A DNA stretch of 64,000 bases from Saccharospirillum sp039982735 (GCF_039982735.1 NZ_JBDWXV010000011.1:496001-560000); one strand, 5' to 3'. Shown: positions 7,950-16,968, numbered from the stretch's first letter. A program made the numbers and translations. The notes: generated by a model not told the origin, from the letters alone.

Positions 7950-9056
7950 TCAGGCGCCTGTTCGACCCGGCAGTACATTCTTCAGCTTGGCATGCATGGA
8001 TCGCAGTAAGTTCTCGGTAGCAGACCAGCCAATACAGGCATCGGTTACGGAGACACCGGGTTTCAGCTGTGACAGATCGTCCGGAATGCTCTGATTTCCC
8101 TCTTCCAGATTGCTTTCAATCATTAAACCGATGATCGACTGATTGCCCTCAAGTATCTGATTGGCAACGTTGTCGGCAACCAGGGGTTGCAGCGCGTGGT
8201 CTTTATTGGAGTTTGCGTGCGAGCAGTCGACCATAATGTTGGTCGGAACACCCGCCTTGCGCAACGTGGCTTCACACTGGGCAACACTGACTGAATCGTA
8301 ATTCGGTTTGCCGTTACCGCCGCGCAGCACAACATGGCCGTAGGCATTGCCCTTGGTGTGGATGATGGCAACCTGTCCTTCCTGATTGATACCCAGGAAC
8401 CGGTGTGGTGACGACACGGACTTGAGCGCATTGATGGCAACATCAAGGCTGCCGTCGGTGCCGTTCTTGAAACCAACCGCTGAAGACAGGCCGCTGGCCA
8501 TTTCACGGTGTGTCTGGCTTTCAGTCGTTCGTGCGCCCACAGCAGACCAGCTGATCAGGTCTTGCAGGTACTGCGGGGAAATCGGGTCCAGTGCTTCTGT
8601 GGCTGTCGGCAGACCGAGGTGGGCAATGTCCATCAGTAACTTGCGACCAATGTGAAGACCGTCTTCAATTTTAAAGGAGTCGTTCAGGTAAGGGTCATTG
8701 ATCAGGCCTTTCCAGCCAGTGGTTGTGCGGGGTTTTTCGAAGTAAACCCGCATGACAATCAGCATGGATTCGCTGACTTCTTCGCTTAACGCCTTGAGGC
8801 GTTTGGCGTAGTCAATGGCCAGTACCGGGTCGTGTATTGAGCAGGGGCCGATGACTACGATGACGCGCGGATCGGTTCTATCCAGTATGGCGCGTACGGC
8901 ATCGCGACCGGCATTGATAACGGCAGCGGCTTCTTCTGTGACCGGAATGTCGGCTTTCAGGGCATCTGGCGTGAGCAGAATTTCCTGGCTTTCTACGTTT
9001 AAGTTCGCTAATGCTTGCATGATAACGCTAGGGCTCTCGTTAATGGCTCGATTCAT
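7950..9056 (-). CDS. 3-deoxy-7-phosphoheptulonate (DAHP) synthase, class I
   Basis: DAHP synthase condenses phosphoenolpyruvate with erythrose 4-phosphate, the first step of the shikimate pathway to aromatic amino acids. The 368-residue protein is a typical AroF/AroG/AroH enzyme: IGPCSIHDP (metal-binding cysteine), MRVYFEKPRTT, TEALDP, GARTTESQTHRE and MVDCSHANSNKD are all present. The isozyme type (Tyr, Phe or Trp feedback) cannot be safely decided from sequence alone. A predicted promoter at 9120-9148 overlaps a TyrR-like box, which would favour tyrosine- or phenylalanine-linked control. It is divergent from the small membrane protein at 9171. Confidence 0.95.
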   Translation of the reverse strand: MNRAINESPSVIMQALANLNVESQEILLTPDALKADIPVTEEAAAVINAGRDAVRAILDRTDPRVIVVIGPCSIHDPVLAIDYAKRLKALSEEVSESMLIVMRVYFEKPRTTTGWKGLINDPYLNDSFKIEDGLHIGRKLLMDIAHLGLPTATEALDPISPQYLQDLISWSAVGARTTESQTHREMASGLSSAVGFKNGTDGSLDVAINALKSVSSPHRFLGINQEGQVAIIHTKGNAYGHVVLRGGNGKPNYDSVSVAQCEATLRKAGVPTNIMVDCSHANSNKDHALQPLVADNVANQILEGNQSIIGLMIESNLEEGNQSIPDDLSQLKPGVSVTDACIGWSATENLLRSMHAKLKNVLPGRTGA

Positions 9057-9119
9057 ATTGGGTGTCGCCAGGCCGCTAACGGTTGTAAGCCCCGTCGGGG
9101 TTGGCCTGAACCTGCAGGA

Positions 9120-9148
9120 ATGATAAGTAAGTAAAGAATAAAATACAA
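9120..9148 (-). promoter_or_regulatory. Predicted promoter of the DAHP synthase gene
   Basis: On the minus strand, TTGTAT (9148-9143) and TATCAT (9125-9120) are 17 bp apart. The leader of about 56 nt contains a short hairpin around 9089-9103 (AACCCCG-A-CGGGGCTT) without a T-run, so classical attenuation is not indicated. Confidence 0.5.
9130..9147 (-). promoter_or_regulatory. Candidate TyrR/PhhR box
   Basis: TGTATT-N6-TTTACT on the minus strand fits the TyrR consensus TGTAAA-N6-TTTACA in 10 of 12 fixed positions and keeps the key G and C separated by 14 bp. It overlaps the -35 and spacer of the predicted DAHP synthase promoter, a repressing position. Confidence 0.4.
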
Positions 9149-9170
9149 CCCGTAAAGAAAAGGATACAGC

Positions 9171-9623
9171 TTGGTGGTCTCTCGTTCAAAAAGTAAGAAA
9201 AATCAAAAGCCCTGGTCCGGATTGCTCGGTGGTTTCGTCGTCATTGTTGTGTTTGCAGCTGTAATGGGGATTGCACTGGAAGAGATGGCAGCCGGTGAAG
9301 GTGAATATCGGCGAACGGTCTGGGATCGGCTGACAGGTAAGCCGGTTGTGCCCGTTGGGCGTGCGCAGGTCAGTGTGCAGTTGGCCGTGGAGATTTGCCG
9401 GCAACGGGTGGCGCGGCAACTTGGCCGGGAGTTGTTGCAGTCGAGCTTCGACCAGCGCTCTTCACGGTACAACACCGAATTGCAGGTGCACACCGTGTTT
9501 CTGGATTTAACCCTGGAGGGGCGGGAGCGCGACGACATTTATGCCCGATGCGATGTTTCAGCGGTTAATCGCCTAATACTGGAGTATCGATTGCAGAACT
9601 ACGGAAACATGTTTTGGGGTTGA
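9171..9623 (+). CDS. Hypothetical single-TM protein
   Basis: This 150-residue protein begins with a Lys-rich cytoplasmic end (SRSKSKKNQK), then has one membrane helix at about residues 19-37, then a soluble domain of about 110 residues with two cysteines (ICRQR and ARCDVS). The topology suggests an anchored periplasmic domain, and the cysteines could pair. I recognise no family. The start is TTG with AAGGA about 8 nt upstream. It faces away from the DAHP synthase gene. A 220-bp gap follows before cysB. Confidence 0.65.
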   Translation: MVVSRSKSKKNQKPWSGLLGGFVVIVVFAAVMGIALEEMAAGEGEYRRTVWDRLTGKPVVPVGRAQVSVQLAVEICRQRVARQLGRELLQSSFDQRSSRYNTELQVHTVFLDLTLEGRERDDIYARCDVSAVNRLILEYRLQNYGNMFWG

Positions 9624-9844
9624 GGTGTAGGCAAGTGTGCTGGTGATGACCGGCTAAAGGGCCGGTAAAGAGATTATGCTAAAAATGAATAATTGATCAT
9701 CTTTATATAACCTGATAGAAATTGTGCAGTGTGTATAGTGAAACGCAGCGAGCCGGGTGGCGGCCGCTGTCCAGTACAGACCGACAACAAAAAAGCGCCG
9801 GGCGATCGTTCCGGAACTGCACTGAACAGGCAAAGGGGAGCACT

Positions 9845-10819
9845 ATGAAGTTGCAGCAATTGAGATACATCTGGGAAGTAGCTCATCACGATTTAAACGT
9901 ATCGGCAACGGCACAGGTTCTTTATACCTCCCAGCCTGGCATCAGCAAGCAGATCAGGCTCCTTGAAGACGAACTCGGCATTGAAATTTTCGCCCGCTCC
10001 GGAAAGCACCTGACCCGCATCACGCCCGCCGGAGAGGCGGTGTTAAAGGTTGCCGGTGAAATTCTGCGCAAGGTCGACTCGATCAAGCAGATCGCGCAGG
10101 AGCACAGCGACGACCGCCAGGGCAGTCTGAGTCTGGCCACCACCCACACACAAGCGCGTTACGCCTTGCCGCAGGTAATTGACAGCTTTATACGCGACTT
10201 TCCCGATGTGTCGTTGCACATGCATCAGGGAACGCCGGTGCAGATTGCCGAGATGGCGGCTGACGGAACCGTTGATCTGGCCATTGCGACCGAGGGGATG
10301 GAACATTTCTCGGACCTGGTGATGATGCCTTGCTATCGCTGGAATCGCTCCATCGTCGTTCCCCGGGAACACCCGCTGGCAAAACGCACCCAGATCACGC
10401 TTGAAGACGTGGCGGCTTTTCCGATTGTTACATATGTCTTTGGTTTTACCGGCCGTTCAAAACTGGATGAAGCCTTTCTTGAACGTGGCCTGACACCCAA
10501 AGTCGTCTTTACCGCCGCCGACGCCGATGTGATCAAAACGTACGTCAGATTGGGGTTGGGTGTCGGTATACTGGCGCATATGGCCATCGATCCGGAGCAG
10601 GACCGGGACCTGGTCAGCCTGGACGCCAGCCACCTGTTTGAGGCCAGCATCACTAAAATAGGCATCCGAAAGGGCACCTTCATTCGCGGCTTTATGTACC
10701 GGTTCATCGAGCGCTTTGCGCCCCACCTGAACAAGTCGGTTGTCGACGAGGCGATGGCTACAACGAGCCGGCACGAATTGGATGAGTTGTTTCAACACAC
10801 TCAGTTGCCAACCTACTAG
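9845..10819 (+). CDS. cysB: CysB, LysR-type regulator of sulfur assimilation
   Basis: CysB activates genes for sulfate uptake and reduction in response to N-acetylserine and low sulfide. The 324-residue protein has the same length as E. coli CysB. Its N-terminal helix-turn-helix starts MKLQQLRYIWEVAHHDLN and includes STSQPGISKQ-like residues (LYTSQPGISKQIRLLE). The effector domain begins near residue 90 and carries the characteristic THTQARYALP segment. An upstream in-frame extension is rejected because AAAGGGGAG precedes this ATG and the family starts here. It lies tail-to-tail with cysH and shares the window with cysI, its likely targets. Confidence 0.95.
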   Translation: MKLQQLRYIWEVAHHDLNVSATAQVLYTSQPGISKQIRLLEDELGIEIFARSGKHLTRITPAGEAVLKVAGEILRKVDSIKQIAQEHSDDRQGSLSLATTHTQARYALPQVIDSFIRDFPDVSLHMHQGTPVQIAEMAADGTVDLAIATEGMEHFSDLVMMPCYRWNRSIVVPREHPLAKRTQITLEDVAAFPIVTYVFGFTGRSKLDEAFLERGLTPKVVFTAADADVIKTYVRLGLGVGILAHMAIDPEQDRDLVSLDASHLFEASITKIGIRKGTFIRGFMYRFIERFAPHLNKSVVDEAMATTSRHELDELFQHTQLPTY

Positions 10820-10845
10820 CCGGTTCAGCGACCGGCCGCAGTCAA

Positions 10846-11577
10846 TCAACCGGTAAATGGCAGTGCACCGGGTTTTCCGCCAGCGTGCAAACCGCACTCT
10901 TTCTGGGTGGCTTCTTCCCACCACCAGCGACCTTCCCGTTCGTGCTGCCCTGGCAGTACCGGGCGTGTGCAGGGTTCACAACCAATGCTGATAAAGCCGC
11001 GTTCATGCAGACTGTTGAAGGGGATTTCCATCATTCTGATGTAGTTCCAGACTTCCGCTGACGTCCAGTTCGCCAGTGGATTGTATTTGTACAGTTGCTC
11101 GGCACGACCGGTAAAGCGGTCGTCGCGCTGTACATGAGGGACTTCGGCCCGGGTGCTAGGGCTTTGGTCTTTCCGTTGCCCGGTAATCCAGGCGTCAAGA
11201 CCGCTGAGTGCGCGCTCAAGCGGCTCAATTTTCCGAATGCCGCAGCACTCCTGGTGCCCATCCTGATAGAAACTGAACAAGCCCTTTTCACGAACCAGGG
11301 TTTGCAGTGGCTCTGGTTGCGGTGAATAGAGCTCAATCGGCAGATTGTAGTGATTGCGGATCTGATCAATAAACCGATAAGTCTCCGGATGCAGACGGCC
11401 GGTATCCAGGGTAAATACCCGTGGGGACTGGGTCAGCTTGCTTAGCATGTGAACCAGCACAACGTCTTCCGCGCCGCTGAACGACAAGGCGATGTGTTCG
11501 TGCGTGTCGAGCGCACGTTTGAGAATGTCGCGGGGCGATAGCCCGGAAAGTTCCAGATTCAGTTCAGTCAGATTCAT
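10846..11577 (-). CDS. cysH: CysH, adenylylsulfate/phosphoadenylylsulfate reductase, [4Fe-4S] type
   Basis: This enzyme reduces activated sulfate to sulfite in assimilatory sulfur metabolism. The 243-residue protein has the PP-loop-like SFSGAEDVVL motif, the iron-sulfur ligands C111, C112 (QECCGIRK), C200 and C203 (IGCEPCTR), and the C-terminal catalytic C228 in KECGLH. The CC...CxxC set is found in plant-type and Pseudomonas-type enzymes that prefer APS over PAPS, unlike E. coli CysH, so APS use is the likelier assignment. It converges with cysB. Confidence 0.93.
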   Translation of the reverse strand: MNLTELNLELSGLSPRDILKRALDTHEHIALSFSGAEDVVLVHMLSKLTQSPRVFTLDTGRLHPETYRFIDQIRNHYNLPIELYSPQPEPLQTLVREKGLFSFYQDGHQECCGIRKIEPLERALSGLDAWITGQRKDQSPSTRAEVPHVQRDDRFTGRAEQLYKYNPLANWTSAEVWNYIRMMEIPFNSLHERGFISIGCEPCTRPVLPGQHEREGRWWWEEATQKECGLHAGGKPGALPFTG

Positions 11578-11889
11578 GATGAGGCACGGCAGTCACGGTG
11601 AAGCGGCGACTCTACCAGCTTGCGCGGGTTTCGTTAAATAACCGCATATCATAAGGTTATGTAGTTGGATCTATGCGCCGGGACAGGGCGTTAGCAGGCG
11701 CGTGAGTTTCCGTGGAACGGTTCCACGTGGAGCCTTAGCTGTGGAACACTTTTTGATCAACTGGGAGAAAAGCTCAGGTACTGTGGCCTATCTGGCAATA
11801 CTGCGATTCACTTAATGGCGTTGCCTTCTTTTTGTCAGCCCAGTAACGTTAACGGCTGCAATGTTTCCCACCATTAGGATGAGCCAACT
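11578..11889. other. 312-bp intergenic region between cysH and thrH
   Basis: This gap separates the divergent cysH and thrH genes and so must hold both promoters. Its clearest element is the 17-bp palindrome at 11711-11727. A related half-site GTGGAAC recurs at 11751-11757. No open frame with coding character is visible. Confidence 0.6.
11711..11727. repeat. 17-bp palindrome, possible operator
   Basis: CGTGGAACGGTTCCACG is a perfect palindrome with an 8-bp arm and one central base. It lies in the divergent cysH-thrH region, and the half-site GTGGAAC recurs about 30 bp later. There is no T-run, so a terminator is unlikely. The cognate regulator is not identified. Confidence 0.5.
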
Positions 11890-12507
11890 GTGGAATTAGC
11901 CTGCCTTGACCTGGAAGGGGTTCTGATCCCTGAAATCTGGATTGCCTTTGCGGAAAAAACCGGTATTGATGCCCTGAAGGCGACTACCCGGGATATTCCT
12001 GATTACGATGTACTGATGAAGCAACGCTTGCAGATACTGGACGATCATAATCTGGGTCTGAACGAGATTCAGGCGGTGATCGCAGAGCTTGAGCCGCTGC
12101 CCGGAGCCAGGGAGTTTGTTGATTGGCTTCGTGAGCGGTTTCAGGTAGTCATTCTGTCGGATACCTTTTACGAATTCGCGGCCCCTCTGATGCGCCAGTT
12201 GGGTTACCCGACATTGTTCTGTCATCGGCTTGAAGTCGATGGCCAGGGCAAGGTGCTGGATTACGTCTTACGTCAGCCCGATCCGAAGCGAGCCTCGATC
12301 AAAGCGTTTCATGGACTGAATTTCCGGTGCATTGCCGCAGGCGACTCCTACAACGACACCACCATGCTGGGCGAGGCCGATGCGGGCATTCTGTTTAATG
12401 CGCCCGCTAATGTGATTGCCGAGTTCCCGCAGTTTCCGGCTGTGACCGGCTACGACAATCTGAAAGCGGCCTTTTTGCAGGCGAGCAACCGGGTTCTACC
12501 CGCCTGA
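11890..12507 (+). CDS. thrH: ThrH, phosphoserine phosphatase / homoserine phosphotransferase
   Basis: ThrH of Pseudomonas is a HAD-family enzyme that dephosphorylates phosphoserine and can transfer the phosphate to homoserine. The 205-residue protein has motif I CLDLEGVLIPE, with nucleophile D7 and E9 in place of the usual second aspartate, as in characterised ThrH. It also has motif II VILSDTFYEF and motif III AAGDSYNDTTML. The start is GTG. Its 3' end overlaps that of the convergent pabB by 12 bp, so the two transcripts must be antisense at their ends. Confidence 0.9.
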   Translation: MELACLDLEGVLIPEIWIAFAEKTGIDALKATTRDIPDYDVLMKQRLQILDDHNLGLNEIQAVIAELEPLPGAREFVDWLRERFQVVILSDTFYEFAAPLMRQLGYPTLFCHRLEVDGQGKVLDYVLRQPDPKRASIKAFHGLNFRCIAAGDSYNDTTMLGEADAGILFNAPANVIAEFPQFPAVTGYDNLKAAFLQASNRVLPA

Positions 12508-13881
12508 AACCGTCCCCAGTGCATTAAGAATATGCGCCACCTTGGTGGCGCTTTCCTCGTATTCATCGTCGGCGATACTGTCGGCGACGATGCCACCACC
12601 ACCTGAGCACGTCAATTGGCCAGGCGTTCTCAGTAGTGACCGGATCAGGATGTTGCTGTCAAAGGACCCGCTGTCACTGAGCCAGAATGCAGTGCCGCAA
12701 TAGGGGCCGCGTGCGCACACCTCCAGTTCATCGATGATCTCCATTGCCCGGCGTTTTGGTGCGCCGGTAATGGATCCGCCAGGGAAAGCGTCGCGCAGCA
12801 CGTCCAGCGGAGTCGAGCCAGTTGCCAGGTCTGCGGTGATGGTGCTGACCAGATGATGCACATTGCTGAATGCTACCGGCTTACACAGTTCCGGTACTTT
12901 TACGCTGCCTACCCGGGCATTGCGGGAAATGTCGTTGCGCAGCAAGTCGACAATCATCAGGTTTTCAGCCCGGTCTTTTTCGCTGTGTTCCAGTGCCTGC
13001 GACAAACGCTGATCTTCGTCCGGCGATGCCCCTCTGGGACGAGTGCCTTTGATGGGTTGCGTTATGATGTGCCCCTGGTCGATGGTGATAAATCGCTCTG
13101 GTGACACACTCATTAGTGTGTGATCAGCGGCGCGATGGTAAACGGCGTAAGGGGCCTGAATCCGGTCGATCAGGTGACTGTAAATCGACCAGTCGGAAAC
13201 CCCGGGCTCTACGTCTGCGTACCAGGGTCGAGTGAGGTTGGCCTGGTAAATGTCGCCCGCGAGGATGTATTCCTTAAGTGCTGCGAAGTGCTGCTGATAG
13301 GTTTCTCGGCTCATGCCCGAGCGCCATGCGAGGGACTCAATAGGGGGTGGGACTTCAGGGGTTGGGGGCCGTCTTCGAACGGTCTCATACCAGACCATAA
13401 CCCGCTGTCTCAGCAGTTCGGAAAGGTGCTCTGACATGCACAGAAACGCGCGCTGTTGCTGATGATCTAACACCAGGCTCCACTCATAGCGGTCAATACT
13501 GGCCAGGCAGGTTGGGCTAGGGTGGCGGCTGGTCAGGCCGTGCAGCGAATACCCGGCCTCGTAGTTGAGATGTCCGGCCAGGCCTGACGAAAAGGGCAAG
13601 TCATACCCGGTCACGGGGTTGGGCTGGCGGGCGGCCAGCCAACTCAAAAAATCAGGGACGTCAATCAATGTTGTCTGACCCTGTTGCTCACACTCAACCT
13701 GCCGATTGTCGAGCATCCGGTATCGGGTTTCCGGCCAGGCCGAACACCACTCCCAGCGGTGGCCTTCCCGGGCGGGATTGCCGGAATGAAACCAGATGGC
13801 CCCAACTTCATTCGCCAGGGTCGCAAAGTAAGGGCGGGCGGTCGCTGTGTAGGGGAGTTCCAGACGCTGCAAGGTGTTCAC
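12496..13881 (-). CDS. pabB: PabB, aminodeoxychorismate synthase component I
   Basis: PabB turns chorismate and PabA-supplied ammonia into 4-amino-4-deoxychorismate for folate synthesis. The 461-residue protein has the chorismate-binding domain in its C-terminal half: YQANLTRPW, SPERFI, the PIKGTRPRG motif with nucleophile K278 (lysine here is diagnostic of ADC synthase; anthranilate synthase has PIAGT), AENLMIVDLLRND and FPGGSITGAPK. The N-terminal region folds as the typical beta sandwich. No pabA or pabC is adjacent. The gene overlaps thrH at the 3' end. Confidence 0.94.
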   Translation of the reverse strand: MNTLQRLELPYTATARPYFATLANEVGAIWFHSGNPAREGHRWEWCSAWPETRYRMLDNRQVECEQQGQTTLIDVPDFLSWLAARQPNPVTGYDLPFSSGLAGHLNYEAGYSLHGLTSRHPSPTCLASIDRYEWSLVLDHQQQRAFLCMSEHLSELLRQRVMVWYETVRRRPPTPEVPPPIESLAWRSGMSRETYQQHFAALKEYILAGDIYQANLTRPWYADVEPGVSDWSIYSHLIDRIQAPYAVYHRAADHTLMSVSPERFITIDQGHIITQPIKGTRPRGASPDEDQRLSQALEHSEKDRAENLMIVDLLRNDISRNARVGSVKVPELCKPVAFSNVHHLVSTITADLATGSTPLDVLRDAFPGGSITGAPKRRAMEIIDELEVCARGPYCGTAFWLSDSGSFDSNILIRSLLRTPGQLTCSGGGGIVADSIADDEYEESATKVAHILNALGTVSGG

Positions 13882-14110
13882 TTCTTGGTAAATGAGCCGG
13901 CGCTATTCTAGCGATATTGTGCTGAAAGTCCTGCCATGGGGCAGGTTTAGTGAAATTTCTTCTGTAATGAATCGGTTACCGGGTAAAAAGGGGACAGATT
14001 CGACACCCCCCGAACACTGAAAGTTGACCGGGTTCACATAAGGAGAGCACCATCTTTACGGTAGACAGTACAACGCACTCAATAATAAAAAATCACATCA
14101 GGAGTGAACC

Positions 14111-15055
14111 ATGAGCACCGTTCTCGTTATCGATGCGGCCTGCGATTTGCCGCCAAGTTTTATCGATGACCGCAACATTAAATTGTTGCCTATCGCCATT
14201 CGGGTTGACGATCAGACTTACACGGATGTCAAGGATGCTCAAAAACTGACCGACTTCTATGCCCAGGACAGGCTTGGTCGTAACCACGATGCCGAATCCA
14301 TCCCCTACAGCAGTGAACAAATTGAACGGCTGTTTCTGGATGAGCTGGTGACCGAGTACGACTTTGCACTGGTGCAAACCGTGAGTCGGAAACGCAGTCC
14401 GATATATGACAACGCCACCAAGGCTTCACACGCCATTTTGCGCAGTTATCACGATGTTCGTGAAGCAGCCGGACGCGACGGAAATTTTGGTATGAGGGTC
14501 ATGAACTCTGGGACCCTGTTTTGTGGGCAGGGTGTGCTGGCTGCTTTCACCAGCGACATGATAGAACGCGGCAAAGCAAAGAACGAGATTCTCAAACTGG
14601 CCGATGCCATGCGCCAGCGAATCTATGCCTACCTGGTCGCTCCCGATGTGTACTACATTCGCGAGCGGGCACGCAAAAAAGGCGATGAAAGTGTTGGCAT
14701 GCTCACGGCTCTGGTGGCTAAATCGCTTGATATTGTACCGATACTGTCTGCGCGGGGTGATGATACGTTTCCGGTTGCCAAAGGGCGGGGATTTGACGCC
14801 AGCGTCGACCGGTTACTGCGCTACACCATTCGCCAGGTAGAGCACGGCTTGCTGACACCTTATGTGGTGGTGTCGATTGCCGGCGATCTTTCTGGTCTGG
14901 AGAATCATGAAGGCTATAAGGCATTACATAGCACGGCTGCCAGTAAGGGCGTGACAGTGCTCAGTTGTGTGATGGGACTGACTGGCGGGCTGAATGTCGG
15001 TCCGGGCAGTATCTGTGTGGCTTTTGCCGCCGAAGATCATGAGTTTGACGGCTAG
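14111..15055 (+). CDS. DegV family fatty-acid-binding protein
   Basis: This 314-residue protein has the DegV/EDD fold: an N-terminal VIDAACDLPPSF, in place of the usual D-S/T-x-x-D lipid-head motif, then PIAIRVDDQTYTD and a C-terminal lobe ending near VGPGSICVAF. Family members bind a fatty acid and in Gram-positives act as FakB subunits with the FakA kinase. No fakA is visible here, so the role is open. AGGAG lies about 6 nt before the ATG. The 229-bp gap on its left holds no gene; it includes an AAAAGGGGACAGATT tract at 13986-14000. Confidence 0.85.
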   Translation: MSTVLVIDAACDLPPSFIDDRNIKLLPIAIRVDDQTYTDVKDAQKLTDFYAQDRLGRNHDAESIPYSSEQIERLFLDELVTEYDFALVQTVSRKRSPIYDNATKASHAILRSYHDVREAAGRDGNFGMRVMNSGTLFCGQGVLAAFTSDMIERGKAKNEILKLADAMRQRIYAYLVAPDVYYIRERARKKGDESVGMLTALVAKSLDIVPILSARGDDTFPVAKGRGFDASVDRLLRYTIRQVEHGLLTPYVVVSIAGDLSGLENHEGYKALHSTAASKGVTVLSCVMGLTGGLNVGPGSICVAFAAEDHEFDG

Positions 15056-15317
15056 CCGTCCTGATCTTTTCATTCGTTGAGTAAAACAGGGGGAGACAAC
15101 CAGACTCGGGTCACCTATTCTGAAACTGTGCCAACTGAAAGGAGAACTCGCTCGCTCAAACCGGTCCGGTGCCTCCAGGCCAGGCTTGGTTGCCGGGTGT
15201 TCAGGCCCGCCGGGAAGTCGTTTGTTCAGTCAGATATCGTCTGGGCAGCCAGGTCACCAGAATGGCTGTCGCGCCGGAGCAACCCTGCTTGCTCCGCTGT
15301 CCCGACCAGGAGAGGTT

Positions 15318-16718
15318 ATGCACGCATCTGCTCGTGAAGGTTCCAACCCGAAAATCTACGCCCTAGATACTAACGTCCTGATCCACGACCCCAATGCAGT
15401 TTTTAACTTTGAAGAACACCAGGTTCTGGTGCCCATGGTGGTGCTGGAAGAACTCGATAAACTCAAAGTTGGCAGCACGGCTCTGGCAGCCGATGCTCGC
15501 CAGTCTGTGCGTACCATCGACGCCATTCTAGGGGGAGCCACACCCCAGCAAATCATGGAGGGAGTCGGTATTGAACGCCAGCACACCCAGCAAAGTGTGG
15601 GTACGCTCAGTATCATGATGCCCAGGGATCCCTCGGCGTCTATCCTGCCGGCACACAGCAACGACAATCGCATCATCAACGATTTACTGGCTTTGCAAAC
15701 CCAGCATCAGGAAGCTGAGGTGGTGCTGGTTACCAAAGACATCAATATGCGCCTCAAGGCCAGAGGCAGCGGCCTGCAATCGGAGGACTACCATAACGAC
15801 CAGCTGATTTCCGATATAGACAGCCTCACCACCGGCTACCATGCCCTGGAGGGCAGTTTCTGGGAGCAGATTGAAGCCGTTGCTCCCCAAAATATTCGAG
15901 GTGAACGTTACCATGTGATCGATAAGAAGGTTTTGGCGGAAGTACTGCACGAACCGTTTTATGCCAATCAGTTTTTTTACGATCAGAAAGAATTTGTTGG
16001 CCGTATTCACCGGGTGGATGACGCTCAGGTGTCGATAGAGATGCTCAACACCGGGGTGCTGATGCGTCAGAAAGCCTGGGGGATGGTCCCGCGTGATTTG
16101 TTTCAGGCCATGGCCATGTATCTGTTGTTCGATCCCGAAATCGATCTGGTCGCGCTCAATGGGGCTGCCGGTAGTGGCAAAACCATGTTGGCGCTGGCCT
16201 GTGCCCTTGAGCAGACGATGGAAACCAAGCAGTACAAGCGCATCATCGCGACACGCAGTACGCGTGGTCTGGATGAAGACATCGGCTTTTTACCGGGAAC
16301 CGAAACCGAGAAAATGCAGCCCTGGCTGGGGGCCTTTACCGATAACCTTGAAGCGCTGCATGCGGAGGATTTTGATCCGGGCAGCAGTCAGGATTTTGTG
16401 GGCGCCAAGGTGCCCATACAATTCAAGAGCCTGAATTTTGTCCGTGGACGCAGCTTCCAGCAAAGCTTCATGATTGTCGACGAAGCCCAGAATCTGACCC
16501 CACACCAGATCAAGACGATCATTACCAGGGCGGGGCAGGGTACCAAGGTAGTGTGCCTGGGGAACCTCGCTCAGATCGATACCCCCTACCTTGGGCCAAC
16601 CAGTTCAGGGCTGACCTACATGAGTGAGCGGTTCAAGGGGTTCGAGCACGGTGGCTCCATTACGCTTGAGGGTGTTGCGCGCAGTCGACTGGCGGCGTAC
16701 GCGGAATCGCATTTGTAG
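15318..16718 (+). CDS. PIN-PhoH fusion protein (PhoH2-like ribonuclease/ATPase)
   Basis: This 466-residue protein joins an N-terminal PIN nuclease domain to a C-terminal PhoH ATPase domain. The PIN domain has an acidic site in YALDTNVLIHDPNAV (D17) and LVTKDINMRLKA. The PhoH domain has Walker A NGAAGSGKTMLA (about residues 281-289) and Walker B SFMIVDEAQNLTPHQ. Mycobacterial PhoH2 of this architecture is an RNA helicase/RNase, so an RNA-processing role is inferred. AGGAGAGG directly precedes the ATG at 15318; an upstream in-frame extension has no RBS. The preceding 262 bp hold no recognisable gene. Confidence 0.92.
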   Translation: MHASAREGSNPKIYALDTNVLIHDPNAVFNFEEHQVLVPMVVLEELDKLKVGSTALAADARQSVRTIDAILGGATPQQIMEGVGIERQHTQQSVGTLSIMMPRDPSASILPAHSNDNRIINDLLALQTQHQEAEVVLVTKDINMRLKARGSGLQSEDYHNDQLISDIDSLTTGYHALEGSFWEQIEAVAPQNIRGERYHVIDKKVLAEVLHEPFYANQFFYDQKEFVGRIHRVDDAQVSIEMLNTGVLMRQKAWGMVPRDLFQAMAMYLLFDPEIDLVALNGAAGSGKTMLALACALEQTMETKQYKRIIATRSTRGLDEDIGFLPGTETEKMQPWLGAFTDNLEALHAEDFDPGSSQDFVGAKVPIQFKSLNFVRGRSFQQSFMIVDEAQNLTPHQIKTIITRAGQGTKVVCLGNLAQIDTPYLGPTSSGLTYMSERFKGFEHGGSITLEGVARSRLAAYAESHL

Positions 16719-16968
16719 TGGGTAGGGTGTAAAGGTCGTTAACCCGGGTCAGTGGGTTGACGAAAAAGTGACATAGTGCTTTTCTCCGATGGGGTTGAGC
16801 CGTATTATGGGCCACTGTGGGTGAGCTGGCATTCCGGTGGTCTGTATTCTGCGTCAAAGCCGGTTCCTCTCTGCTGTCACCGGCCTTCAGAGCCATTCGA
16901 CGGTATCTTTTTCCCAGGACGGACAAAACCTCAGGATGAGAAGTGCAGTTAACGATTGAGGTGGGTGC

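Noticed and set aside
9089..9103. Attenuator in the DAHP synthase leader
   Set aside because: A short GC hairpin exists, but no leader peptide rich in aromatic residues and no T-run are visible.
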